A DNA stretch of 33,602 nt, taken from assembly GCA_903920315.1 (NCBI GenBank), contig CAIXLU010000452.1, positions 1-33,602 of the forward strand, in the 5' to 3' direction. Positions 21,293 to 28,794 of the stretch are shown here, piece by piece (positions within the stretch are counted from its first letter, which is position 1; each line of letters begins with the position of its first letter). A program made the translations under genes and the position numbers. The notes under the pieces were generated by a model that made no database searches, was not told the DNA's origin, and was given only the letters and a program-made list of their open reading frames with translations. The stretch is from an uncultured Oscillochloris sp. Its GTDB lineage: Bacteria; Chloroflexota; Chloroflexia; Chloroflexales; Chloroflexaceae.

Positions 21293-22693
21293 ATGCGTGT
21301 TGTGATGAAATTTGGCGGTACTTCGGTCGGCAGCGCCGATGCGATTCGCCAGGTTGCCGCGATTGTGAGTACCACTCACCGCGACCACGAGGCTGTGGTG
21401 GTGGTGTCGGCGATGAATGCCCCCGACTTGCGCACGACCGACTCGCTGATCGCTGCCGCCCACGCAGCGGCTAGGGGCGAGGGCGATGCTACGGCGCACG
21501 TGGCCCCGCGTCTGCTTGAATTGCACATGCGCGCCGCCGCCGAGTTAACTTTGCCCGCCGAGTGCGCCGCCCTTGAGCCGGAGTTGCGGGCCATGCTCGA
21601 TTATCTGAGCAATCTGTCGCGCAGTATCGCGGTGCTGGGCGAACTGACGCCACGGGCACTAGATCTGTTTAGTGGCCTGGGTGAGCGGATCAATGCCCGC
21701 CTGATTGCTGCCGCCCTACGCAGCGCGGGCGTCCCAGCCCAGGCAATTGACGCCACCGACCTGATTATCACCGACGAACGCTACGGCAACGCCACGCCAC
21801 TGATGGAGGAGACTACCGAGCGCGCCCGTGAGCGCCTGCTGCCCCTGCTGGAGTCCGGTACCGTGCCGGTTGTCACCGGGTTCATCGGGGCTACGCGATC
21901 TGGCGTACCCACCACTCTCGGGCGCGGCGGCAGCGACTACTCCTGCTCCATTCTCGGGGCCAGCCTTGATGCCGATGAGGTCTGGTTCTGGAAGGAAGTT
22001 GACGGCGTACTCACGGCCAACCCCAAGGTCGTGCCCGAGGCGCGCACTCTGCGGATGCTCTCGTACAGCGAGATGGCCGAACTGGCCTACTACGGAGCCA
22101 ACGTGCTGCACCCGAAGACGGTGCAGCCCTTGGTGCAGCGGCGCATTCCCATCCGCATCCGCAATACCTTCAACCCCGATCATCCCGGCACGCTGATCGG
22201 CGATGGTCGGGGCGACCGCACCGCCCGTGCGGTCACGGCGATCAAGGATGTGAGCATGATCACCGTGGGCGGGCCAGGGATGCTGGGCCTGTCGGGGGTG
22301 GCGGCACGAATCTTCGGGGCGGTTGCCCGCGCCCACGTCAACATCCTGCTGATCTCGCAGGCCAGCAGCGAGCAAAGCGTTTGCCTAGCTGTCTCCCACG
22401 CCGAGGCCGCCGCCGCTGAGGCCGAACTGCGCAAGGAACTGTCCGATGAGTTTTCCGACCAGGATGTGGAGCATATCGAGGTGCTGGAGTCACTGGTGAT
22501 CGTGGCCGTGGTTGGCTCGGGTATGCGCGGCACACCGGGCATCGCCGGGCGTGTCTTCGGGGCCATGGGCAATGCCGGGATCAATGTGATCGCCATCGCC
22601 CAGGGCAGCACCGAGAACAACATCTCCCTGGTCGTCTCTGCCGCCGATGGCGATGAAGCGGTGCGGGCCATCCATCGCGGGTTTGACCTGTAG
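21293..22693 (+). CDS. lysC: Aspartate kinase
   Basis: The 466-residue monofunctional enzyme starts at ATG 21293 behind GAGGAA. The N-terminal kinase domain begins MKFGGTSVGS (the aspartate and ATP site motif). It continues with GFIGATRSGVPTTLGRGGSD, and then WKEVDGVLTANPKVV and MAELAYYGANVLHPKTV. Two ACT domains fill the last 150 residues (ISQASSEQSVCLAVS and IAQGSTENNISLVV are their ligand-binding strands). It phosphorylates aspartate in the first step of the lysine, threonine, methionine and diaminopimelate pathway, and the ACT pair points to feedback control by an end product. No homoserine dehydrogenase part is fused. A 7-bp array starts 4 bp after the stop. Confidence 0.96.
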   Translation: MRVVMKFGGTSVGSADAIRQVAAIVSTTHRDHEAVVVVSAMNAPDLRTTDSLIAAAHAAARGEGDATAHVAPRLLELHMRAAAELTLPAECAALEPELRAMLDYLSNLSRSIAVLGELTPRALDLFSGLGERINARLIAAALRSAGVPAQAIDATDLIITDERYGNATPLMEETTERARERLLPLLESGTVPVVTGFIGATRSGVPTTLGRGGSDYSCSILGASLDADEVWFWKEVDGVLTANPKVVPEARTLRMLSYSEMAELAYYGANVLHPKTVQPLVQRRIPIRIRNTFNPDHPGTLIGDGRGDRTARAVTAIKDVSMITVGGPGMLGLSGVAARIFGAVARAHVNILLISQASSEQSVCLAVSHAEAAAAEAELRKELSDEFSDQDVEHIEVLESLVIVAVVGSGMRGTPGIAGRVFGAMGNAGINVIAIAQGSTENNISLVVSAADGDEAVRAIHRGFDL

Positions 22694-22696
22694 ACA

Positions 22697-22757
22697 AGGT
22701 TTCAGGTGCGAGGTTTCAGGTTTCAGGTCGAGCGCATCAAGATGCCATATTCTGGCC
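22697..22757. repeat. 7-bp array (AGGTTTC) plus inverted copy of the 34-bp core
   Basis: Units AGGTTTC, AGGTGCG, AGGTTTC, AGGTTTC, AGGTCGA run from 22697. The core at 22724-22757 is the reverse complement of the core at 13400-13433 (31 of 34 the same). The left flanks of both loci match in the same direction (GACAAGGT, then TCAGGTGCGAGGTTTCAGGT), so the core is inverted relative to its flank. No right arm is present here. Confidence 0.85.
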
Positions 22758-22794
22758 TGAACTGTAAAGTATCTGCGAACCATGTCGTAGGGAC

Positions 22795-22855
22795 AAATGG
22801 CCACGGATGCCCGACTATCGGCTATCGGCTATCGGCTATCGGCTATGTTCACGTT
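22795..22855. repeat. CTATCGG 7-bp element, short copy with both flanks
   Basis: Left flank AAATGGCCACGGATGCCCGA (22795-22814), 4.6 units of CTATCGG (22815-22846), right flank TTCACGTTGG. The element at 27516-27577 shares both flanks and the one at 23931-24066 shares the right flank. It covers the last codons and the TAG stop of the beta-propeller gene at 22829. Confidence 0.88.
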
Positions 22856-23884
22856 GGGCAGATAGATCTGTGTACCGATCTGCGGCAGCGCAGACATATC
22901 CGACTGTCGCCAGATCACCTCGTCAACTCCAATCGCGAGTCCGTTACCGATGACATACGACGACCGCATGCCGGTCGCATCACGGTAGAACTCGTGCGCC
23001 CATCCAAGCGGGAACGCGGCAGAAGGTTGCCAGGGACCAAATGGTGACACCGCCCAGCGCCAGCGAGTGCCGCTGCCGGTAGCCCCTGTTGCGTTGTAGA
23101 AGATATAGAACAGCCCGCCCTGTTCAATAACATGCGGCGATTCGGGGATCTTCCCTGGCTCAGTCGCCTGATAGGTTGCACCCAGATCGTACCACGGCCC
23201 AGCAGGATTATCGGTCATCGCCACGCCGATGATCGGGCCGCTACGGTTGGCCCCAGTGTAGTAGAGATAGTAGCGCCCGTTGTACGCCAGCACCATCGGA
23301 TCGCGGCAATCGGACCATGTGGTCGGCCCTGGATAGAACGCATCAGGGTGGTGCGGGCGAAAAACAACCCCCTGCTTCTGCCAGCTTTGTGGGTCGGCGG
23401 GGTTCGTGCTGGTCGCCAGCATGATCGTCTGGGCGATCTGCGTATTCACCCCGGTGTAGTACATGTAGAAGGTGCTGCCCACAGTGATCACGTGGGGTGC
23501 CCAGACATACGCCTCGTCAGCATCACCCGGCCCACCGTGGCGTAGCGGCGTGGCCAATTCTTCCCAGGTGCAGAAATCGCGTGTACGCGCATAGGCAAAC
23601 TGGAGTTCGCCCCGGTCGTTGAGAGCGGGCAAATCAATGCGGGTGGCAACCAGATAGTACCAGCCCTCAAAGGCGAAAAGGCTGTGATCTTTCAGCTTCA
23701 CCTGAGGTAACGCAAAAGGGGTGTGACAGAGTGTCGCCGCTGGTGCGAGAGATCCGTGCGCCAAGATCGGATCGGCAGATTGCATAGCCTGAACAATCCC
23801 GCTCTGTACAAACCCGATAGATCGATCTCGATCCGTCACGCCGACGATCAGGGTCATTAATACGAGTACCAGGAGGTGTCTCAC
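22829..23884 (-). CDS. Secreted GH43-like five-bladed beta-propeller protein
   Basis: The 351-residue protein starts at GTG 23884, and its first 16 residues (MRHLLVLVLMTLIVGV) look like a signal peptide, so it is probably exported. Repeated blades carry FEGWYYLVATR, VGSTFYMYYTG, YNGRYYLYYTG and GGLFYIFYNA. Three acidic positions match the GH43/GH32 pattern: Asp in LKDHSLF, Asp in CRDPMVL and Glu in ESPHVIE. Such proteins hydrolyse arabinan, xylan, fructan or other glycans; the substrate is not readable, and inactive propellers exist. The last codons (NIADSR and TAG) are encoded by a CTATCGG repeat element, so the original C-terminus may have been replaced or extended. Confidence 0.8.
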   Translation of the reverse strand: MRHLLVLVLMTLIVGVTDRDRSIGFVQSGIVQAMQSADPILAHGSLAPAATLCHTPFALPQVKLKDHSLFAFEGWYYLVATRIDLPALNDRGELQFAYARTRDFCTWEELATPLRHGGPGDADEAYVWAPHVITVGSTFYMYYTGVNTQIAQTIMLATSTNPADPQSWQKQGVVFRPHHPDAFYPGPTTWSDCRDPMVLAYNGRYYLYYTGANRSGPIIGVAMTDNPAGPWYDLGATYQATEPGKIPESPHVIEQGGLFYIFYNATGATGSGTRWRWAVSPFGPWQPSAAFPLGWAHEFYRDATGMRSSYVIGNGLAIGVDEVIWRQSDMSALPQIGTQIYLPNVNIADSR

Positions 23885-23930
23885 ACCAACCGTCCATGCG
23901 ATTCGCGCATAACGCCTGACGACAATAGCC

Positions 23931-24066
23931 GCTATCGGCTATCGGCTATCGGCTATCGGCTATCGGCTATCGGCTATCGGCTATCGGCTATCGGCTATCG
24001 GCTATCGGCTATCGGCTATCGGCTATCGGCTATCGGCTATCGGCTATCGGCTATCTTCACGTTAGC
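23931..24066. repeat. Perfect CTATCGG array, about 18 copies
   Basis: From 23931 to 24055 there are 17 full 7-mers plus six bases with no mismatch, followed by the shared flank TTCACGTTAG (24056-24065 region). The TAA stop of the zinc-ribbon gene (24062-24064, minus strand) lies inside that flank. The left side (CCTGACGACAATAGCC) does not match the left flank of the other two copies. It fills the gap between the beta-propeller and zinc-ribbon genes. Confidence 0.95.
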
Positions 24067-24577
24067 GCGTAGTCTTCTCAACCGATGGCCTGTAGTTGCT
24101 CGCCTGAACCGTAGGTGCCTGGCGCGAGGCAGTCGTACCATCATCGCCGCAGTACGGGCAGATGCTCCAGGTTAGATCGACCACCCGCGCACAGCCGCTG
24201 CAGCGACGGCGCAGGGAGGTATTACAGTGTGGACAGAGGATGAAGTCTGGCTCAATTGGGCGCTGACATTCCGGGCAGACATACTTCTCTTCAATATCAT
24301 TGCGCAGGTACTCTTCCTCAAGCGAGCGTTCGTACTTCTCGGACAAGGTCTGTGGCGGGCGCAAGATCAGGTGCAGTGGGATACCGACAAAGGGCAGCAG
24401 CAGCACCAGGCCAACAGCAAGTACCTGCACCGAGACATCCTCACTGCGCCGACGAATATCTCGATAGGCCCACAGCACCGACGCCGCCCAGAGCAACACC
24501 AAGTAGGCTCCAAGAAACACGCCTAAAGCCTGGAGAACCGGCACCAGATCCGACAGAAAGTTCTGAATCGCTTCCAT
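24062..24577 (-). CDS. Membrane protein with double zinc ribbon
   Basis: The 171-residue protein has two hydrophobic helices (about 15-37 and 49-70) with a short basic loop RDIRRRSEDV between them, then an acidic, charged stretch (LSEKYERSLEEEYLRNDIEEKY) and two zinc ribbons. The ribbons are CPEC with CPHC and CSGC with CPYC, spaced as in the DZANK or zinc-ribbon family. The ribbons are probably cytoplasmic. No enzymatic motif is seen and no precise function is known. It is downstream of darA on the same strand with a 66-bp gap that holds a 7-bp array. The stop codon TAA lies in the flank of the CTATCGG element. Confidence 0.82.
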   Translation of the reverse strand: MEAIQNFLSDLVPVLQALGVFLGAYLVLLWAASVLWAYRDIRRRSEDVSVQVLAVGLVLLLPFVGIPLHLILRPPQTLSEKYERSLEEEYLRNDIEEKYVCPECQRPIEPDFILCPHCNTSLRRRCSGCARVVDLTWSICPYCGDDGTTASRQAPTVQASNYRPSVEKTTR

Positions 24578-24611
24578 GAAACCTCAATAGGCCAGCAGCA
24601 AGAAGCGGCCT

Positions 24612-24642
24612 CTGCCTCCTGCCCCCTGCCTCCTGCCCCCTG
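24612..24642. repeat. 7-bp tandem array (CTGCCTC/CTGCCCC)
   Basis: Alternating CTGCCTC and CTGCCCC, four units plus CTGG, in exact 7-bp register. One-armed. It lies just after the darA stop codon. Confidence 0.8.
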
Positions 24643-24643
24643 G

Positions 24644-24970
24644 TTACAGCCGCGTCGTCTCCGCCTTCAGGACAAAGACTGTCGCCCCGCCCACCTGTAC
24701 CTCCAGCGGTGCCGGTGGGTAGAACTCGCCCGACTCGGCAATGGGTGGCATGGGTGAGACATAGCGCGTGCGTGTCGAGCAGTGTTCGCGCACCGTCTTG
24801 ATTACCATATTCACCTGAGCGTCATCCACACTCAGCAACAGCGTCACATTTCCCTCGCGCAGAAACCCGCCTTGGCTGCTCAGCCGTGTTACCCGATAGT
24901 TCTGCTCAGTGAGGGCATCCACAAGGTTTCCGGCATCCTGATACTGCACCACCGCAAATATCAGTTTCAT
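24644..24970 (-). CDS. darA: Cyclic-di-AMP receptor (PII-like, DarA/PstA family)
   Basis: The 108-residue protein has the family's usual length and pattern: MKLIFAVVQYQDAGNLVDAL, then YRVTRLSSQGGFLREGNVTLLLSVDD, the ligand-binding loop region, and a C-terminal strand GGATVFVLKAE. DarA proteins are cytoplasmic trimers that bind cyclic di-AMP, and their output is poorly known. The ATG overlaps the tmk stop as ATGA, so the two genes are translationally coupled. The same tmk-darA order is known from Bacillus (tmk-yaaQ), which supports the call. The middle of the protein (HCSTRTRYVSPMPPIAESGEF) is the variable loop. Confidence 0.9.
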   Translation of the reverse strand: MKLIFAVVQYQDAGNLVDALTEQNYRVTRLSSQGGFLREGNVTLLLSVDDAQVNMVIKTVREHCSTRTRYVSPMPPIAESGEFYPPAPLEVQVGGATVFVLKAETTRL

Positions 24971-25659
24971 TGATATACCCCCAGGCGCGTGACACGCTTC
25001 AGCAAGGGCGCAACCTCATGCGCTATCTGCTCCGCCAATTCAGCCAAAGGCTGATCCGCCGAGAACGAGCGCCAGCGGTCGGGATCCTGGCGGATCAACT
25101 CGGCAAACCCGGCGGCCACCCGCTGATGGTAAGCCAGGTCACGGGCGTCTAATCGGTTCCACTCCGGCGGCGTGCTAAACGTCGTTCCCGGCGCACTCTG
25201 CTCAGATCGTTCCTTCGCCACTTGCTTGCGCCGCAGGCCATCCTCCACCGGCAGATCCAGATAGAGGGTAAGATCCGGCATCAACCCGCCCGTCGCCACT
25301 GTTGTGATCGCCTGAAGCTCATCCAGATCGCGCCCGAGCCCGTAGCCCTGGTAGGCAAAGGTCGAGTCCGCATAGCGATCACAGAGGACAATCCCGCCGG
25401 TGTTGAGGTAGGGTCGTACCAACTCGCTCACCAGTTGCGCTCGCGCCGCCGAAAAGAGCAGTGTCTCGGTTGTCGGTGCCATCTCCGTATGCCGCAGATC
25501 CACGACGATTCGCCGGATCAACTCGCTGATCCGGGTGCCCCCCGGCTCACGGGTTAGGATCACCGGGTAGCCTATGGCCTGGAGCCGCTCGTAGAGGAGA
25601 CGGGCCTGTGTACTCTTGCCGGAACCTTCCGGTCCCTCGAATGTGATAAATACGCCCAT
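24967..25659 (-). CDS. tmk: Thymidylate kinase (dTMP kinase)
   Basis: The 230-residue protein starts at ATG 25659 (MGVFITFEGPEGSGKST), the standard start, with the P-loop at residues 9-17. A GTG at 25683 would add eight residues but overlaps a TATAAT box. REPGGT (37-42) and CDRYADSTFAYQGYG are the dTMP-binding motifs. The region VEDGLRRKQVAKERSEQSAPGTTFSTPPEWNRLD is the lid, longer than in short-lid enzymes. It converts dTMP to dTDP for DNA synthesis. Its stop overlaps the darA start. No ribosome site is seen before the ATG, and the position of the -10 box hints at a leaderless transcript. Confidence 0.96.
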   Translation of the reverse strand: MGVFITFEGPEGSGKSTQARLLYERLQAIGYPVILTREPGGTRISELIRRIVVDLRHTEMAPTTETLLFSAARAQLVSELVRPYLNTGGIVLCDRYADSTFAYQGYGLGRDLDELQAITTVATGGLMPDLTLYLDLPVEDGLRRKQVAKERSEQSAPGTTFSTPPEWNRLDARDLAYHQRVAAGFAELIRQDPDRWRSFSADQPLAELAEQIAHEVAPLLKRVTRLGVYQ

Positions 25660-25665
25660 AGGCAC

Positions 25666-25671
25666 ATTATA
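25666..25671 (-). promoter_or_regulatory. TATAAT box just before tmk
   Basis: On the minus strand a perfect TATAAT ends 6 bases before the tmk ATG at 25659, so the usual start point would coincide with the A of ATG. No good -35 box at 17 bp is seen. Leaderless start is an inference. Confidence 0.4.
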
Positions 25672-25686
25672 GCCTGTCTGCACCTA

Positions 25687-25779
25687 GGCATGTTTCAGAT
25701 TGCAGATTTTAGATTGCAGATTTGCCGCAACAGGACGCGGTGCATATGCCCAAACTGTCAAGCTGGTGTGAAACATGCC
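25687..25779. repeat. 7-bp array inside an 11-bp inverted repeat
   Basis: Outer arms GGCATGTTTCA (25687-25697) and TGAAACATGCC (25769-25779) are perfect reverse complements. Inside lie AGATTGC, AGATTTT, AGATTGC, AGATTTG (25697-25724), then about 45 bases with no repeat. The element fills the gap between the Ycf45-like gene and tmk. Confidence 0.75.
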
Positions 25780-25780
25780 G

Positions 25781-27475
25781 TCACCTGTAGATCTTCACCC
25801 GCCGGTTCGGATCGTCGCCGCGACTCTCCGAGCGCAGATTATAGCGGTCGGCCATCTGGTGCTGGAGCCGACGGATATAGCTGCTGCGTGGCGTCAGTTC
25901 GATTACGCTGCGCTCGCCATTCATCAGTTGGCTGATCGCCGTCTCCAGTTCGACCATCGCATCCTCGATCACTTCGGATCCGTTGGTGCGTTTCCCACTA
26001 TCGCCCTCGGATTGCCCACCCTCGTCGGTCTCAACCTCGCGCAGGTTGAACACCTGGGCCAACTGGCGCTCCATCTGTGTGATTGTATTGTTCCGCAGCA
26101 CGTACACGGGTACGCCGTGTTCCTCAGCCTGCTTGAGCCGCTGGGCGCTCTGGCGATAGTAGTTCTTCAACGTCATCACCAGCGAAGCGTCTTTCATCTC
26201 ACGGACAATCACCGCAGGCACGCGCAATCGCTCGATGGCCGTCTCTAGCCGGTTGCGACTCACCCCAAACGGAAAAATTCGCTGGGTCGTCGCCCCTGGG
26301 CCAGCAGCACCATTCGCACCGCTCGCACCACTGCCCGATCCGCTGCGATCACGCAGGCGCGGCCCGCTGACCCGCTCACTCCCACCAAAACGCTCACCGC
26401 CGCCCCGTTCGCCGCCCGAACTGCCTCGCCCTGGGGCCATGCGGCGGCCCAGGGACGGCGCATCAATCCGCTCACGCTCCACCGTCTCCACATGCACGAC
26501 CCCGTCCGCATCACGCGAACGCAGCTCGGCGGGTGGGTTCTCGCCGCGCAAAATGGCGTCCACCGCTGTCGCCACATCATCGTAGACCGTCACGCTATCC
26601 CAACTCTCGATCTCGACCAGTATCTCAAAGGTTGGCGGGGCCTTGCGCTCTAGCACCGTCTTCTGCGTGCCACGCCGCCGCGCCTCCTCATCGCCAAGCG
26701 TCACCGCCTGGATACCGCCCACCAGATCCGAGAGTGTCGGGTTGATCATCAGGTTGTCGAGGGTATTGCCGTGGGCCGTGCCCACCAGTTGTACGCCGCG
26801 CTCGGCAATCGTGCGTGCGGCCAGCGACTCAAGCTCCGTGCCGATCTCGTCAATAACGATCACCTCGGGCATGTGGTTTTCCACCGCCTCGATCATCACC
26901 CCGTGCTGCTCGGCTGGACGTGGCACCTGCATGCGCCGCGCCCGCCCGATCCCGGGGTGCGGGATGTCGCCATCGCCGGCAATCTCGTTCGAGGTGTCCA
27001 CGATCACCACCCGCTTGCGGAATTCCTCCGCCAGCACACGGGCCGTCTCACGCAGCAGGGTTGTCTTGCCCGTGCCCGGTTTGCCCAGCAGCAGAATGCT
27101 CTTCCCGGTCTCCACGAGGTCACGGATGATCACCACCGTGCCAAACACTGCCCGTCCCACCCGGCAGGTCAGGCCGATCACCGTGCCGCGACGATTACGG
27201 ATCGCCGAGATCCGATGCAGCGTGCGCGGGATACCAGCCCGGTTATCCTCGCCAAACTCGCCGATCCGCCCGATCACATGGTCAATGTCCTCCTGAGTCA
27301 CCTCGCGATTGCTCAGGAATCGCTCCACATCACGGTAGCGCGCCTCCGGCAGTCGCCCCAGATCGATCACAATCTCAAGCAAATCCGCCACGTCATCCGT
27401 GCCAGCCTGGAGAGCATCAGTGATATGGGTCGGTAGCGTGTCAAGCAGCAGATCGATATTGTTATTGTTTGTCAC
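25781..27475 (-). CDS. Ycf45/SpoIIIAA-like AAA ATPase with C-terminal R3H domain
   Basis: About 564 residues from GTG 27475, which has GGAG 8 bases upstream. A GTG at 27505 is possible but lacks this. Residues 1-110 are a helical N-domain. The ATPase core has Walker [16 protein letters not shown] (about 130-144), the conserved [11 protein letters not shown] and [13 protein letters not shown] (Walker B), and [11 protein letters not shown] low-complexity Gly/Ser/Arg stretch (about residues 370-400) follows. Then comes a domain with SVIVREMKD-like and [16 protein letters not shown] segments, and the R3H motif [13 protein letters not shown] at the end. R3H binds single-stranded nucleic acid. Proteins of this kind occur in cyanobacteria, plastids and Chloroflexota. 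Their role is not established. Confidence 0.9.
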   Translation of the reverse strand: MTNNNNIDLLLDTLPTHITDALQAGTDDVADLLEIVIDLGRLPEARYRDVERFLSNREVTQEDIDHVIGRIGEFGEDNRAGIPRTLHRISAIRNRRGTVIGLTCRVGRAVFGTVVIIRDLVETGKSILLLGKPGTGKTTLLRETARVLAEEFRKRVVIVDTSNEIAGDGDIPHPGIGRARRMQVPRPAEQHGVMIEAVENHMPEVIVIDEIGTELESLAARTIAERGVQLVGTAHGNTLDNLMINPTLSDLVGGIQAVTLGDEEARRRGTQKTVLERKAPPTFEILVEIESWDSVTVYDDVATAVDAILRGENPPAELRSRDADGVVHVETVERERIDAPSLGRRMAPGRGSSGGERGGGERFGGSERVSGPRLRDRSGSGSGASGANGAAGPGATTQRIFPFGVSRNRLETAIERLRVPAVIVREMKDASLVMTLKNYYRQSAQRLKQAEEHGVPVYVLRNNTITQMERQLAQVFNLREVETDEGGQSEGDSGKRTNGSEVIEDAMVELETAISQLMNGERSVIELTPRSSYIRRLQHQMADRYNLRSESRGDDPNRRVKIYR

Positions 27476-27515
27476 ATCAGGTCTCCATGGAACTCCGCCG
27501 CACACTGCCGCATGA

Positions 27516-27577
27516 AAATGGCCGCTGGTGTCCGACTATCGGCTATCGGGTATCGGCTATCGGCTATTTTCACGTTA
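27516..27577. repeat. CTATCGG 7-bp element, second short copy
   Basis: Left flank AAATGGCCGCTGGTGTCCGA (27516-27535, 16 of 20 as at 22795), 4.6 units (27536-27567, one GTATCGG variant), right flank TTTCACGTTAGG. It lies about 20 bp after the stop of the minus-strand gene at 27596, between that gene and the start of the Ycf45-like gene. Confidence 0.88.
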
Positions 27578-27595
27578 GGTCGCTCGGACATAGGA

Positions 27596-28588
27596 TTATG
27601 TATCCTCCCTGGCCGCAGAGATGCGTGGGGCTATCACCCGAGGCTCCAGCCCCGGCTCAAAGGTTGGCACCAGCAGTGGTCGTCGCACCGCAACGACCAT
27701 ACTCTTTACGAGCAGAGCCTGCTCGCCAATCGGCTGAAAGCCGAGGGCGGAGCATGGCTCAATCAGATCCGCCTGGTACTCGCGTAGCACCAGGTAGACC
27801 GGGCGTGCGTCACTGAGTTGCGCCAGCCCAAAGCGCAGCACATCAACCACCTGATCGCGCATGTCGGGCCGAACCATCAGGCTAAAGACATGCCCCGAGA
27901 CCCCTCTGGTCAGCCGCAGGTAGGCGGTTAGATTATCGTCGGGGCCAAGAACCCAGGCCACTTGGCGTTGCCTGCCGAAGTGCGGCGAGAGCGACAGCGA
28001 CCAGTGGCGGGCGTTGCGTACCTCGGCGTGCTGCACCAGATGCGGCGTCACCACGCCGTAGAGCTTATGCACGGCCCAGTGATCGCGGCGAGCCTGCATA
28101 CGCATGGGTGCCAGCGTGGTGCGCTGATCCCAGTCGGGGCCAGAAAGTTGGAGGATGGTCGTATGCGTGTACGCCTGGAATCCAAGCTGACGGAAAATCT
28201 CACGCACTTCGGTGTGCTGGCAGGGGGCAGCAGCATAGAGCCGCTGGACATAGGCGTGCCCGGCGTGGACGCAGAGTTGTTCGAGCAGACGAAACCAGAT
28301 GTCATAGTCGCTTGGCAGGCGCGTCGCTCGTGTGCCGGAGGTGCCGAGGTAAACGACATCCTGCTCAGGGCGACCACTGCGCCCGAGGGATTGGACAACC
28401 GCACTCGTGCCGCGCTCCTGCATAATGAGCGTGGTGCGATCCCGCCCATTGCCCTGGAGCATACAGTGCAGCGCACACCACGCAGGCCGGTGAGCCTGCG
28501 CGAGCAGACCATCGGTGTAGAGGACTACCTGATTACGCGGCTTGCGCCGTAGCGACCAGAGATCGCCGGGGGCCACAGAGCGAATCAT
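27596..28588 (-). CDS. Putative tandem GNAT-fold protein
   Basis: The 330-residue protein starts at ATG 28588 (MIRSVAPGDLWSL). It shows no clear enzymatic signature. Two places look like the end of a GNAT acetyltransferase fold: EVREIFRQLGFQAYTHTTIL near residue 135 and IEPCSALGFQPIGEQALLVKSM near residue 285. Both have the LGF-x-x-strand pattern seen in that family. The acetyl-CoA pyrophosphate loop (Q/R-x-x-G-x-G/A) is not obvious. It may be a degenerate acetyltransferase or another alpha/beta protein. No membrane segment or signal peptide is seen. The two flanking gaps are filled with repeats. The fold assignment is tentative. Confidence 0.55.
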   Translation of the reverse strand: MIRSVAPGDLWSLRRKPRNQVVLYTDGLLAQAHRPAWCALHCMLQGNGRDRTTLIMQERGTSAVVQSLGRSGRPEQDVVYLGTSGTRATRLPSDYDIWFRLLEQLCVHAGHAYVQRLYAAAPCQHTEVREIFRQLGFQAYTHTTILQLSGPDWDQRTTLAPMRMQARRDHWAVHKLYGVVTPHLVQHAEVRNARHWSLSLSPHFGRQRQVAWVLGPDDNLTAYLRLTRGVSGHVFSLMVRPDMRDQVVDVLRFGLAQLSDARPVYLVLREYQADLIEPCSALGFQPIGEQALLVKSMVVAVRRPLLVPTFEPGLEPRVIAPRISAAREDT

Positions 28589-28593
28589 AGCGT

Positions 28594-28792
28594 GATTTTA
28601 GATTTCGGATTTTCGATTTTAGGCAATACCGCATAAGTAACCCTGTCATCGTGTCACGCAGAGCGCAGCGAAGCGTCCCGATCTGCATTATCATCGCCGG
28701 GACGCTTCGCTGCGCTCTGCGTGACAGGGTTACTTATGCTCTATTGCGATTTTAGACTGCGCACCGCAATCTAAAATCCACAACCTAAAATC
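28594..28792. repeat. Nested palindrome: 7-bp arrays flanking a 42-bp-arm hairpin
   Basis: GATTTTA, GATTTCG, GATTTTC, GATTTTA (28594-28621) form the left array. A long hairpin follows: 28631-28680 pairs with 28698-28739 around a 17-base loop, perfect apart from an 8-base bulge in the left arm (ATCGTGTC, next to TGTC). The right side is GATTTTA, GACTGCG, CAC, CGCAATC, TAAAATC, CACAACC, TAAAATC (28748-28792), again with 7-bp units, and it forms a small hairpin of its own. The whole gap between the GNAT-like gene and pdxT is occupied. Confidence 0.88.
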
Positions 28793-28794
28793 GT

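Noticed and set aside
23931-24055. CRISPR array
   Set aside because: Units are 7 bp with no spacers and there are no cas genes. It is a simple tandem repeat.
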